A DNA stretch of 64,000 nt from Zasmidium citrigriseum. Lineage: Eukaryota; Ascomycota; Dothideomycetes; Mycosphaerellales; Mycosphaerellaceae. Under the pieces are notes generated by a model, which saw only the letters and a list, made by a program, of their open reading frames with translations, had not been told where the DNA came from and searched no databases. Within the stretch, counting starts at the first letter, position 1; every line of letters starts with the position of its first letter. The position numbers and the translations under genes are program-made. The DNA lies in NCBI GenBank assembly GCA_002786025.1, contig NHNW01000033.1, positions 558,001 through 622,000 of the forward strand, in the 5' to 3' direction. Shown here piece by piece: positions 22,610-34,499 of this stretch.

Positions 22610-25340
22610 ATATCTATCGCGTAGAGTATAAGAAGGCCTTTATAGGCTTTTATATATACTAGTAGAACGAGGTATCGAAATATAACCTATATAAGAAACT
22701 AGTTAAGAAGAAAGGACGTCTACCCTTCGAGTTTAGAAGCGAAAGGTTAAGCTCCTATATATAGGAATTCTTCTACGAGGGTATTAATATAGATAGGAAG
22801 CTAGTTATTCTCTATAAAATATATAGAACTCGGCTAGTATATCCTAGCCTTAATACTAGAATAACTATAGCGGATCGTTACCTCTATTTAAAAGGTTACC
22901 TATAAGCCGTAGTAGAGAAAGGGCTAGACGATCGAGCTATAACGAAGGCTAAAGAGCGAAAGGTTCGTTTCTATCTACTAGCTACGTATACTAGCTACGA
23001 GAGTAGCCGAGTATTTTATTACTAATAACGAGAAGAATAAAAGAAAACGGATAGGCTTTAGGGACTAGCCTCTTACCCTAAACGACTTTACGATACTATA
23101 AACTAATATAATCGTCGCGAATAGGCTTCCCCTAGACTTCTTCGAGCGTCTATCTATATAGTAGACCTACCTTTACTTCTATAGCGAGCCTACTTTCCGC
23201 TCGTCTATAATATAGCGAAAATAGATACTTAAGTAGTAGAAGAAGCTAATCTAGATATTAAATAACCGAATTAATAGATATAACGTAGTTACTTTCGCTA
23301 TTAATACGTAGTCTACTAGGTTAATACGAGCCTTATTCCTTAGTATTAAAGGCTATTAGATCGATCCTAAATAGAAGTACTACGAAGAGCTACTCGACTT
23401 CCTACTAATCTATAGTTATTATACTAGTAAAAATATAGTAAAGCTAGTCTTAAAAACGATAAGTACCTATAGTTACGATCTTAAGTTAACTACTTTAACT
23501 ACTAATAATACTAGTAATAATAGAACGCTTTATCGCGTAGTCCTATAGGTAGTAGAAAAGTTATCTACTAGAACTAACCTACCTTAACTTACTTAGCTAG
23601 AGATATAGGTTAAGGCAATTAACGAAGTAGAGGAATACGTCCGCGAGTAAATATACGACTTAGTAGAAATATAAGACTACTCGATCTATTACTTCCCCTA
23701 CTTCGCCTATATAGTATAACTCGCGATATAGGCGCTCTTCTCTAAATTAAAACTCGAGCTAGAGAATAATAACCCTAAGAAGACGATCGATAATACTATA
23801 TCTCGTAAGGAGCTTTAAAGGCTAATAGCGCTTAGTAATAACGATAAGATCCCCCCCTGTACTATTTAAGGTATATCTTAGAAACGCCCGTAGCTAGTAA
23901 CTATAGCTATTATACTACTATAAGGACTTATAGTTATAGGTTAGGTAGACTACTATCTATATTAACTAAAACTCTACTCGTAGCGAGGAATTCGAAAGGA
24001 TTTAAGACGAACTTAATAAGAAGCCGCTTATAATAGCTACTACTATCGCCTAGATAAAGAAATAGGAAAGAAACTCGTTAAGGACGCTCCGTATTATCTA
24101 GGACGTAAAGATATAGTTCGACTCGATATATTATATACTTATCTAATTCTACCTTCTATAGGACGCTATAGATAAGTACTATAAATTATAAGAGCTTAAC
24201 TAGCTAGAGCTATTAGATAAAGAATAGCGTTAAGTCGAATACCTCGTCTAGCTAGTAAAACCTTTTACTATAGCGACTACTATAATTAGCTAGTTATATA
24301 GTCTAACTCTCTACCTTATCTTTAGACTATATAACTATATTTTTAATAGTATTAACGAGGCTCGAGAGAAACTAGAAAAGAAGCGTAAAGGGTAGAAGAA
24401 GGCTATACTATTAGTACTAGAGCGGGTATAGGAAAAGCTCGATAAGTACTATTCGTAAACGTTTAAATCGTTTAGTAATCTATACGGAGTCGTAGTCTTA
24501 CTCTATCCGCTATAAAAGAGCTAATTATTTCGCCTAGACGAGTAGGTATTAGAACTAGAATAGGAGAAGTACTACTAGGACTACTTAGAGAAACTATTCT
24601 ATAAGTATATCGAGGGACTAGATAGTATATAGTAGTCTACGTAGAACTCGTAGGATTCGTAGAACTTATAAGAAGGACTATAGAAGAGACTAAGGTATTT
24701 AACCTATTCGCGACTTTTCCGAGGGAGTATAAATACGAATAGTACGTTAATACGTAGTAAGGAGGATCCTATAGAAGAGTTCTATAGCTATAAAAAGAGA
24801 GGTACGTATACTATAGCTAGTATATATAGCTAGTAGTATAGATAGATACTAACTAGACTAGACTTTTCGAATTTACTAGACGAGGTTAGAGACGATATCT
24901 TAGCGATATAGCGACGTATTAAGCTATAATTCCCTATACTTACGAGGATCGCGCGCGATATATTATATATCCTAGGAGTAGGAATTAGTTATAAGAGAGC
25001 TTTTAGTATTATACGCTATTAGGCCTACTATAATCGCTTATATTACCTAAGGATATTTTAGGCTATTATAATAGTCTACTATCGCCTCTATTAAGAGATA
25101 AGGGAGGTACTCTATACTAATATAGATACCTTTAACTAATAGTTAGAGAACGACTTAAAGAAGAATAATATTAACGTATAAGAGGATATTTACTATATTA
25201 GCGATATAGAAGAGGGTAGTCGATCGAATACGAGAAAGGAACGCGTATAGAGTAGGAAGAAGCTAATATAGTCTTCGATATATAGATATTTTAAAGGGCT
25301 CGCGCCTCGAGATCTAAGGAGTATTAAATACTTTTTCTAT
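22610..25340 (+). pseudogene. hAT transposase relic
   Basis: The plus-strand frame, with RIP stops ignored, includes a helical N-terminal region and a catalytic-domain start near NVVTFAINTQSTRLIRALFL, matching the hAT 'D.WTS...R.F' block. Next comes YYTGKNIVKLVLKTIS and TTNNTSNNRTLY (about 23490-23540), the 'HtGeni...DNASNN' block of hAT transposases. The C-terminal part has ARDILYI and ISYKRAFSI (about 24950-25010), matching the hAT dimerisation domain. Substitutions are those of CpA-to-TpA mutation (D to N, H to Y, W to stop). It is inactive. Confidence 0.8.
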
Positions 25341-25439
25341 TTTAAACCCTACCTATAGCTAGTATACGTAGCTAGTATATACGTAGCTAGGATCGACTAG
25401 TAGCTTAGTAGGAATATAAAAGCTTTTACCTTCCCCGCC

Positions 25440-26900
25440 CTTACTCTCTTCCTTTCTTTAACCTCTACTATAATACTAAATACTCTCTTAGATAATTTCC
25501 TAAGTAGCTATAAGGCCCTTTTTAATCCTAAGATAGACAACGAATATAACGATAACGAATATATTAATAAGAACGAAGATAGCCCTAACGATAATAACGA
25601 TACTCTAGGCGAGGACGATTTTAGTTATAGTAACGAGCCTAATAATAGTAGTAAATTAAATACTAAAAATTCTACTCCTTACCTCTACTACGATATAAGA
25701 GTTAACTACCTTATACTAGCTAGCCTTCGTCCTCTACTAGTAGTAGGCTATTACTAAGGACGACTAATATAAGTTCTCGTTATTATATCCTCTACGTTTT
25801 CTAATAAGTAATATAGCTACGTCCTCCTTAGCGTCCTTAGCCTTAAATGTCGAAAGCCCTATATAAAATAGTACTACGAAAGTAGCCTTAGAAGAAGAAA
25901 AAGACTTAAAGAACTATAATAGAGAAGGCTTATAAGACCTCGTCGTAGCGTAGGCGAAAGAAGGTTATTATAAAGAAGACGAGTTATATACCTCGAAAAC
26001 CGTAAAAAGGGGATACTAGCTAAGCGGCTCTCTAAGAGATTAGGAAATATTAAAGCTCTAGTAAAAATAGTATAGCGCTTCTTATCTAGAAGACGCCTTT
26101 TTAACGACTTGTCCGTAAGATCTTAACCGAGATATACGCGATAGGATAAGACCTTATACGATAGTAAGCTAGTATAATAGAGGTACTTTAAGAGGCTGCT
26201 AAAGTATACCTAGTCTCTAAGTTTAAGGTCTCGAACCTTCTTACTATTTATACTAAGCGGGTTATACTTATATAAAAGGATATATAGTTATATAAAAAAT
26301 TATAATAACGCTAGATAGGCTATAAATAGGATAGATAGTACTACTAGACCCTATTCTATTAAATTATTAATCTTTATTATCCTAACTTAAATCTTATATT
26401 TTCCTAGAGCTCTTACTAGCTACGAGTACTAGCTATACCTTTTCCTTACCTCTCTTACCTATTAAACTATATATTAAACCTCGATTTTTTCTAGCCCTCT
26501 ACTAGCTATAGGTACTAGCTATACCTATCCCTTACTATATTTCTCCTCCTCCTTACTAATCTAAAATACTATATTTTCCCTACTTATACTACGTAATACG
26601 TTAATTCTACTTCTAAACTCCTCCCTACTTATACTATACCTTACTCTAACTTTACTCTAACTTTACCTCTACCTTACCCCTACCTTACTCTACTCTCTCT
26701 ATACCTTCCCTAGCTTTCTCTACGTCGCCGCTACCCTCTAGACCCTAGATTCCGAAGGTATAATATTATAGCGAGAGTAGGTATAAAACTTTAGTTATAA
26801 TCTTTAACTCTCTATTACTACTCTACCTACTACTACCCCCTCTTTTACCCTATTTTACGCGCTTAGACTACTAGAGACCTACGGAAAAATTATACTAGCT
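25440..26900 (+). pseudogene. hAT accessory ORF relic B (weak)
   Basis: After the transposase, a plus-strand stretch near 25840-26240 reads as a coherent helix-rich sequence (VALEEEKDLKNYNREGLQDL and onward). Flanking parts are pyrimidine-rich and probably non-coding (UTR or promoter). No family is recognised. Confidence 0.3.
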
Positions 26901-26999
26901 TTACCTTACCTTACTATAGCGCGGATCGCCTCCTCCGTAGTAAATAAGGCCGCCTAGGCGCGCCTACGGCTCGGCGGTAAGGGATTACTAGGTTAGAAG

Positions 27000-28800
27000 C
27001 GCCTTTCTATAAAGTAGGTAGAATAGCGGGCTATAACCCCTTATTAGAAGTAGAGTAAGTAGCGTAGCTAGTACCCGTAGCTAGTATTAATACTAATAAA
27101 ATTATAGTAAAGAATATACGAGAGATTCGTAAGCTCTAGATCTATACAAACGATAACTAAATCGCTTATACTCTAATCGATAGGTTAGTTCGTAAGATTA
27201 TCTAAGAAGAGTATAATACTTACCTCTAGGTTTTCTAGTACGAGAAAGACGAGAGCGCCTATAGATATAGTACGAGCTTCCGCTTTAAGAGAGACGCTAT
27301 TAAGGCGATTCGGTATACTACTTAGTATATACTTACCTAAATATTCGAGAATAAGATAGCGTAGCTAGTACCTATAGCTAGTATATACTAACCTATAATA
27401 GCGTCCTATATTATCTCTATTACCTATAGCTAGGAGACTTTATAGAAGAAGGATATAGATAATCTAGCCCGTATTCTTCGAATCTATAATATCTACGATA
27501 TAGATAGCTCTACTAGTAGTAGATACCTTAACCCTACTCTAGCTATAGTATTAAACTATACCTCTACCCTACGTAAGAGAACGCGTAATAAGACTATTAT
27601 CTACGATAATAATAATTATTAGGCGCTAGAGCGTATATCTAGCTATAAGCGTAAGGTAGTAGCTATACCTAGTCCCTCGAAAAGAAGACGCTACGATCCT
27701 ACTTCTAACTCCTCTCCTAACTCTAAGGACGACGATAACCTTTAGACTACGAATAAAGATATTAACGAGGGATAACCTAGCTACCCTCGAAGCGCGCCTT
27801 ACTCGTAATAATAAGTAGCTTAAGTCTCTCGAGAGAGCGCTTACGAGGATTAACTACGCCTCTAATAAAGAGATAGAGGATACTAGCTATACTAAGCGCC
27901 TTAAGAAGTATAAGTCCTATAGCTAGTACCCGTAGCTAGTAACTACTAATAATATCTAGTATAGAATAACCTCGCGGCTAAGAAGGCGAAGAAGGCTAAG
28001 CTTAAGAAGAAGTAAGACGAGGCTTCCCTAGCCTAGTAGTAGAAAGATATAGCGTAGTAAGAGAAGGCCTAGAAGATTATTAACTTCTAGCGGAGGTATA
28101 CCTAAATTACCTAAAATATCTAGGGCTAGTAGGACGTTAGTAAAATCTTAATCTCTACTTATATAGCGTAGAGAGTTAACGAGCTACTTAAAGAGTAGTA
28201 TAACGAGAAGAAGAAGCGTAACGCCCTACCTAAGGGCTACCCTAATACTAATAAGGTTAACTAGGCGCCTCGTATATAAATCTAAGAGAAAGAATCGCTA
28301 GCTTAGAAGCTAACTAATAATCTAGACGAGACTATAGCTAGCGCCTATAGCTAATAGGAATAAGAGTAACTCGAGGCTAAGGTAAAGCTTATCGCTAAGA
28401 ATATATAGTACTAGAAGGACGTCTTAAACCTTAAGATTATAATCGCTAAGAGCGAGGAGATTAACGATATCCTTAATAAGTAGGTTACTAACTTCTCTAA
28501 TTAGCGCCCTCCGCCTCCCGAAGGCTATACTCTAGCTAGTAAGAAGCCTTTCGTTAACGTCTAGCGCGGCGTCGAAGTCTATTAGCCTCTAAATAGTACC
28601 GTAGCTAGTAGTAGTAGCTAGTAGATACCTAAGGGCGATAAGTAGGACCTACTACTAGGTTAAGGCCTAGAGGGAGGTAAGGGTTAGGATCTAGAGATAG
28701 GTAAGGTTTAGTAGCTAGCTAAGGTTCTACTTACTAAGACTAGTACGTAGTAACCTAAGGTTACTAGCGCCCCTAGTACTAGAGATAATAGCTCCTAAAT
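27000..28800 (+). pseudogene. hAT accessory ORF relics C and D
   Basis: Two coherent plus-strand stretches. The first (about 27120-27775) ends in a basic segment (SYKRKVVAIPSPSKRRR) and an acidic tail. The second (about 27960-28800) is a Lys/Gln/Glu-rich coiled-coil-like protein (NLAAKKAKKAKLKKKQDEAS) with NEKKKRNALPKGYPNTNK in the middle. No domain is recognised. The basic and coiled-coil character would suit DNA binding or assembly, but this is inference. Confidence 0.35.
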
Positions 28801-28984
28801 TAGAGGATCGAGAGATAATATCTTTTTTAAGCGATATTAAGAGCGATAATACCTCTACTCCCCTAAAAGTTATATAGCTTCCCTCTCTACTATACTACTT
28901 TCTCTACTTAATATTATATAGCTAATTAATACTCTATCTCTAAGCTTAGCAAATATTTCTTATCTCTACCTATAGCTTACTAAG

Positions 28985-29103
28985 GCCTAGTAGGCCTACT
29001 AAGGCCTACTCAATTTTTTCCTAGGCCTAGAAGTCTAATTCTTCTAGGCCTAATAGTAGGCCCTAGGCCTAGCCTAGCCTAACCTAGCCTACTTTAGCGT
29101 CTA
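28985..29103 (-). repeat. hAT right subterminal tract and TIR
   Basis: AGGCCTAG-type words fill 28985-29090 and run into the right TIR (about 29082-29103, ending AGCGTCTA). The arrangement mirrors the left end. Confidence 0.65.
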
Positions 29104-29111
29104 ACTAGTAC
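29104..29111 (+). repeat. Target-site duplication, hAT right (ACTAGTAC)
   Basis: It is identical to 20141-20148. Confidence 0.8.
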
Positions 29112-29271
29112 CGAGTCGTCCTAATAGGTTAACTCTATCTATCTATACGTAAGAGCTCCTTACGTCTAGTTTATCGCTTAAAGGGCGTATACTAGTAGGC
29201 CGTTTATCGCGATACTACTAAGATTCGAGGGCTAAAACTCCTTATATAGCCGTAGGGATAGTAGAGTTTAA
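29112..29271 (-). other. Gypsy-1 leader and gag 5' remnant
   Basis: The part of Gypsy-1 between the hAT right target copy and its 5' LTR. It should contain the primer-binding site, on the minus strand just inside the LTR at about 29255-29271, but RIP has altered it too much for tRNA matching by eye. Confidence 0.5.
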
Positions 29272-29465
29272 TAATACGGATAGTAGCTCTATAAGACTAA
29301 ACGGAAGGCGCGAAAGGTATTATTACTAAAGGTTATAATAAACTCTATAAAGAGCGAAAGGAATCTAAAGGAAACGCGCGCTTTATACGCGTCTAAGTAG
29401 TAACGTACGCTAAGACGTCGCGAATATACGTAACTTAAAGCGAGTTACTAGGGTAGTCTATAATA
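29272..29465 (-). repeat. 5' LTR of Gypsy-1
   Basis: 194 bp, TAATACGG...CTATAATA in plus coordinates, nearly identical to 13612-13805. It is followed at once by the target copy CCTAC. Confidence 0.88.
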
Positions 29466-29470
29466 CCTAC
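29466..29470 (+). repeat. Target-site duplication, Gypsy-1 right (CCTAC)
   Basis: Second copy of CCTAC. The host frame continues at 29471 without shift. Confidence 0.85.
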
Positions 29471-30695
29471 TAGTAGAAGAATAGTAATAGCTAGTCTATA
29501 CTAGTAGAGTATAGTATATAAGATAAGGCTTAGTTCTATACTACTAAGGGAGCTATACTATTAGATACTAATCCCTAGTTCTTCCTTATAAAGAACCTCT
29601 TTATTAAAGCGTATTAAGCGAGGGCGAATATAGTATTCCTATAGGAGCTAATTAACTATAGATATCTAGATTACGATAAGGTAGAAAGTAAAGATTCTCG
29701 TAGAATAACTATTAGTAAGGCGATTAACAAGATAATAGTAGTATAGATTATTAAGGTCGTCTAATCTATCTATAAGAAGATATTTATAGTAGAGGCATAG
29801 AAGGAAAAGAATACTAGTCCTACTTTTACTATAATAGCTTACTTTATATAGGAAATAGAAGTCTTTATAACTATTAGTAAGGCGATTCGTAATATAGATA
29901 TTAGCTACCTCTATTAGTTAATCGATTACTCTATTTTATTATTCTAAGGCGCTCGCTAGACTAACTATAGCTAAACCTAGGTATATCTATATTAGTTACT
30001 TAGTAATACTATAGACTCGGCTCTTTAGAAAGTAGTACTTACTACTACTATTATTAACCCGTCGAATAAGAAAGGTAAGGCTATAGTATCTAATAAGCTC
30101 TAGGAAATCTATAACTAGCGTTACTCTAAGGATATTAAGTATTATACTAATTTAACCTACGATATCTAGGCTACCTTTAAGAGAGTCGTATTAAATATAG
30201 AGTACGCCTACGTAGTACGTAATATATTTGAGACTAGTATTAGTTACGTTAGATCTAGTATTTATTTAGATAAGAATATATCTAACGATATATTTAATCG
30301 AGCTAACTATAGTTAGGTTAAAAGATAGAGTATATAGTAAAGAGGTAGCGAGGCGGCTATAGTCTCTAATAATATCTATTAGAAGGGCCTAGATAGTCTC
30401 GAGTAGCTCGTTACTAATTTTAACGTAAAGCGTAAGAGCTAGTTTGTTAGTAGTAGGTTAGGCGTTCTAGTAGTAGATAATAAACTCTTCTATAGCGATA
30501 GTAGCGACGTATTTAACTACTATAGCTATAATCTATTAGAGGACGTCGTTAGTATAGTAGGCGGAGAGGCTAACCTTAAGTAGCTAGACGTCGAGGAGCG
30601 CTATACGCAATATATTAATACTAGCGAAGACGTAGACTAAGGTTAGAGCTAGAGTTAGAGCTAGAGATAGAGCTAGAGCTAGAGCTAGAGCTAGT
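29471..30695 (+). pseudogene. DUF6589-like gene relic, second segment
   Basis: This continues in frame from 13606/13611: the join gives PLRTY then KNSNS and ILVEYSI, followed by FLIKNLFIKAYQARANIVF and later helices (SKAINKIIVVQIIKVVQ). A long open stretch, apart from RIP stops, runs to about 30620 and ends in an acidic tail with a repeated hexamer (30643-30694). Its C-terminal position relative to the GDQLT block fits a single large protein. No catalytic motif could be assigned. Confidence 0.5.
30643..30694 (+). repeat. (TAGAGC)n short tandem repeat
   Basis: About eight imperfect hexamer units at the end of the DUF6589-like relic. With RIP reversed the units could be CAGAGC or TGGAGC, encoding a simple-sequence tail. 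Confidence 0.8.
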
Positions 30696-31850
30696 AAGGA
30701 AGATTAAGTTTAGATTTTATTATACGTAGATTAACTTCGTTATATACTAGGGCGCTAGTAATTAGACTTCGTTATTTATAGTAGGCGAGTAAAGGTTAGT
30801 TAGGCGTTCGACGATAATAGTAGTCCTTATAATAGTAGCTATATCCTAAAAAGTATATATATCTTCCTTTTATTTTTCTCTCCTCTTTACGTTATAGTAA
30901 TATAATTATTACTACTACTATCCTTACTATTATCGTCGCCTCCGCCCTTACTACCTACTTACGCTAGTATAGTAGCTCTAAGAATAAGAATAAGAATAAG
31001 AATACTACTATTACTACCGCTATTATAGCATATAAGATATAGAAGCTACTAGATAGCGAGTTTATTACTACTATAACTAAATACGCTATAGATAGTATCT
31101 CGTAAGTCTAATCCTACTCGGCTAAGCTAAATTAATCTAACTAACTATTATAGAACTACTAGTAGCTCTCGAGCCGCTTTACCTTTTATTACTTCTACTA
31201 GTAAAGAAGAGCCTAAAGCTAAGCCTAAGCCCGTTATTATTACTCGTCCTATAGGCTTATCTATACTAGATTATCTATAGTAGAAGAAGGTAGCTAAGTA
31301 AGTTAATATTAAAGCTAATTAAGTCGATTCGTTATTTACTAACCTTACTATAGGGAATATAGCTAGCTATAGTCCTAGGATCTAGAGCTATTACTATAGT
31401 AGTAGTAGTAGCTAACGAGCCCTTCGCCGCCGCCTCTACTACTACTACGCTATAATAGCCCTCTACCTAGTAGCCGCTAGAAGTCTACCTAGCTACGTTA
31501 GCTAGAGATAGCTAGCTAATACTACTCGATTACCTACTAAGAGAATAGATAGGACGTAATCTCTCTTCCTCGCTAGTATATACTTACGTACGTTAGTAGG
31601 ATTAAAGAGACTACTACTAGAGAAATCTACTAGCTAAAGTATAGGCGTTATAAGGAGAAGGGGTATACCTATTTATAGTATACTTATAAGAATATTAAGA
31701 GGTTCTAGGTAGCTAAGTATACCTAGTATATATACGATAGTATTAAGTACGAGTAGAAACTTTAAACGGATCGCTAGTAATCTCCTCGTCTAGTCTAGTC
31801 TTCTAGTCTAGTCTAGTCTAGTCTAGTCCCTATTATTAATACTACCTTAG
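30696..31850 (+). pseudogene. Possible second small ORF of the outer element
   Basis: After a (AATAAG)n repeat (30980-31004), a plus-strand frame reads as protein-like in parts: EEPKAKPKPVIITRPIGLSI near 31210, then IYQLKYRRYKEKGYTYLQYT near 31630. A (TCTAG)n repeat (31788-31828) follows. No family is recognised and the frame changes along the way, so it may be two exons or chance. Confidence 0.3.
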
Positions 31851-34490
31851 CTTAATCTTCTAGCCTACTACTAGCTCTACTCTAAACGCCTAAGTCTAAA
31901 CTCTATAAACTCCGACTATTATTACTATTTACTCTTATATTATCCCTTAAATAACTTACCTTACCTCGCTAGCGCTAATATTATATTATACTACTACCTA
32001 CGCGAGGTTAAAACTTTATTACTTATACTCTTCCTTCTTCTTCCTTTTATCTACCTCTATACCTCTATAATCTACTATAAGTATATAATAGCGTATTATA
32101 TATAAGCTAGCGTAGTAGTAACTAATAGGTATACGAAAAGATTTATCTAGCTTAACGACGTATAACTAAGTAGTAGGCTAGCTACTATCTACCTTATTAA
32201 ATAATCGAGTACTTATAGTAGCCTATTAGTCTAGCTAACGACGTAAAACTAAGTAATTAGGCCTATCTCGTTAAGCTACGCGACGTAAAACGAGGCCGCC
32301 TACTAGGGCGTTATCTATACTATCTTACTAGATATTATTAAATCTAGTCGCTATACTACTAGGGCGTTATCTACGCTATCTTACTAGGTATTATTAATCC
32401 TAGTCGTCTAGCTTTATAATAGAAAACTAAGCGGGTAGTACCTAACCTCGACGCTAATACTATTACTATCTATCTAGAATCGATAAGATTCTACTTAGTT
32501 AGTAAAGGTATCTTATCTTTATTATTTAGTCTTCTACTCGCCTAAGTCTACCTCTTTAGTTCTACGCCTACTATCGAGGTACTTAGCGAGGTACCTCTCT
32601 TACCTACGTAGTCGCTTTAAGTAGGCCTAGTATAAGGGTCGACTAGTTACTTAGCTAGCCTTCTAAGAGGCGTAGAGTTTAGGGGCTTATCTTAAAGCGT
32701 CCTTAAGGGAGGCTCTTATAGCGTAAGGTATATAATATATCTACTAACTATCGAGCTACAATATAAAACTAGATACTATCGAGCTACGATACTAAACTAG
32801 TAGCTAGCTACCCTACTTCGACGGCCCTTAGCTATTAAGGGTATAGTATCTAGTCTTACGTCCTTTAGCGTACTTTAGTAGGCTCTTAGACTTTTATACT
32901 AAACTATATAGTCTTACTCGGCTATAAAAGAGGCGTTATATATTAGTCGTTATCTAATACTATTAGTTATAGAGTTCTAACTCTTAGGCTTATCTCTTAA
33001 GATACTTAAGGCTCGTAAGATTAGACTTTACCTTAAGACTTTAGTCTTAAGACTCTACTTCTAGTTATTAATAACTAGCGCTATATATCTTCTTAGCCCT
33101 TTTATACTCTACTCGAAAGTCTACTAGGGAGTACTAGTTTACTTACGAAACTAATAGCCCTAGTTAATAAGATTAGTACTTTACTTACTTATAAGAATAC
33201 TACTAAACCTTATCCTCTATAGTATACTAATAATCTATACTACTATCTAGCTTCGGTTATTAACTTCGGTTATTAGATTAGCTATAGTAAAAGGTAGTTA
33301 TTTCCTAGCTTTAGCTAGTTAATATAATTACCTAGTAGAGAAGAGAATCTTATACTAAACCTTAGATCCCTATATCCTTATAGCCTATATATAAGATTCC
33401 CGTTCTACTATCTACTTATTACTTCGGTATTAATAGGTATAGTACTATATATATTTCTCTAGGCTAGCCTAGGGCGATAAGTATAGAGTAACTTTATAAA
33501 ACGAGAGGTAAGCGATTCCTCTATAAAATAGGCCTCCTCTTTAAACGTAAGCCTCCTCTTCTATAGCTCGGATAGCTAATAGATTTAGTAGCTTCGAAGG
33601 TAATAGATTCGGCGTTAATAACGGGCTTAGCGGTAATAGGTTAAGTAGTAATAGTAGGCTCGGTAATAGACGCGATAGTACTCGATTTAATACGGTAATA
33701 GACGCGATAGTAATAGATTCGATATAGAGCGGTAGATTATAGGTATATAGATCTAATAAGATAAAGTCGACTAAAGGTTTAGCTCGTAGTAGGATAGTAT
33801 ACGATTTAGTATACGATTAGACTTCGTTATACGTATAAATATAAGACTACTCGTACGTATATAGCGATTTAGCGTATAACGAAGTCTAAACTAGTAAGGT
33901 AGCTAGTAGGTAGAGGTATTTAGAAGATTCTAAAGCTAGGAGAGTTTAGGAAGGTAGTAGCTATAATTATATCTACGCTTAAATTTCGCCCTATCTATAT
34001 AGGTAGTAATACTCGCTCTTAGATCCTTCCTATTCGAATCCCGTTATAATACTATATCTATCTATTAACGCTTATTAACGCTTATTAACTAACGCTTCTC
34101 GAACTAACTATCTATTTATATACTACTATTATAGACGCCTACTATCTTTATTACTAGCTCCGCCTACGCCGCTTACTATTACTACTAGAGAATCGACTTC
34201 GACTACCCTTAATAATATTACGCTAATTAAGACCTAAACGCTAATCGTATACCTCTCTATTATCCTAAGGGTTAACTAGTATATAGTCCTATCTATACCT
34301 CCTCGGTTACGTTACTAGAACGTCCTTATCCTCTTCGTTAACGACTCTAAATATCTTATAGGCCTTTAGAGTAAGAGATCGTCTTCTACTACTACGAGTC
34401 TAGGTCTATAGTATAGATAGTAGGCTATCTACTTTATTACTAGAGTTAGGCTCGTCCTCGTAGCGCTTACTACTTAGGCTATAGCTAGTA
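31851..34490. other. RIP-mutated spacer with tandem repeats
   Basis: No convincing reading frame on either strand. It contains a 50-bp unit repeated at 32301-32350 and 32357-32406 (ACTAGGGCGTTATCTA core), three CGACGTAAAAC-like words just before it, and a 26-bp repeat near 32748-32800. This is probably the intergenic part between the two genes of the outer element. Confidence 0.5.
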
Positions 34491-34499
34491 GGCGAGGAG

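Larger units (their letters stand above)
20375..27942. repeat. Dispersed paired TAGCTAGTA motif inside the hAT
   Basis: A roughly 23-bp unit, TAGCTAGTA-4 bases-GTAGCTAGTA, recurs at 20914, 21451, 24812, 25353, 27064, 27361 and 27918. Reverse-orientation copies (TACTAGCTA ... TACTAGCTA) are at 20375, 21978, 22977, 26414 and 26500. Several lie inside protein-like frames. RIP compresses sequence vocabulary and inflates TAGCTA words, so single half-units mean little; the paired unit was not seen in the Gypsy elements. Confidence 0.55.
20149..29103 (+). mobile_element. Large hAT DNA transposon (8955 bp, RIP-mutated)
   Basis: The left tip TAGACGGGGAAGTAGGCTAG and the right tip, read in reverse as TAGACGCTAAAGTAGGCTAG, form an inverted repeat of about 22 bp with three mismatches. 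With RIP reversed the tips would start CAG, as hAT tips do. An 8-bp duplication flanks it. The transposase relic (22610-25340) has the DNxSNN-type motif and a C-terminal dimerisation region. The element is unusually large for a hAT and holds three or more further open relics as well as repeated internal motifs. It is inserted in the gag region of Gypsy-1. Confidence 0.85.
13612..29465 (-). mobile_element. Gypsy-type LTR retrotransposon 1 (RIP-mutated, split by a hAT)
   Basis: It is bounded by two 194-bp direct repeats and a 5-bp duplication. Orientation is minus: the polypurine tract is the C6T5 run at about 13811-13820, next to the left LTR, which is therefore the 3' LTR. Minus-strand reading gives reverse transcriptase (about 16700-17260), integrase (about 15000-15300) and a gag-like region up to about 20140. 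Domain order from PPT to gag is IN, RT, gag, as expected for Gypsy/Ty3 order (gag-RT-IN) on the minus strand. After subtracting the inner hAT (8955 bp plus an 8-bp TSD copy) the element is about 6.9 kb, a normal Gypsy size. Confidence 0.88.
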
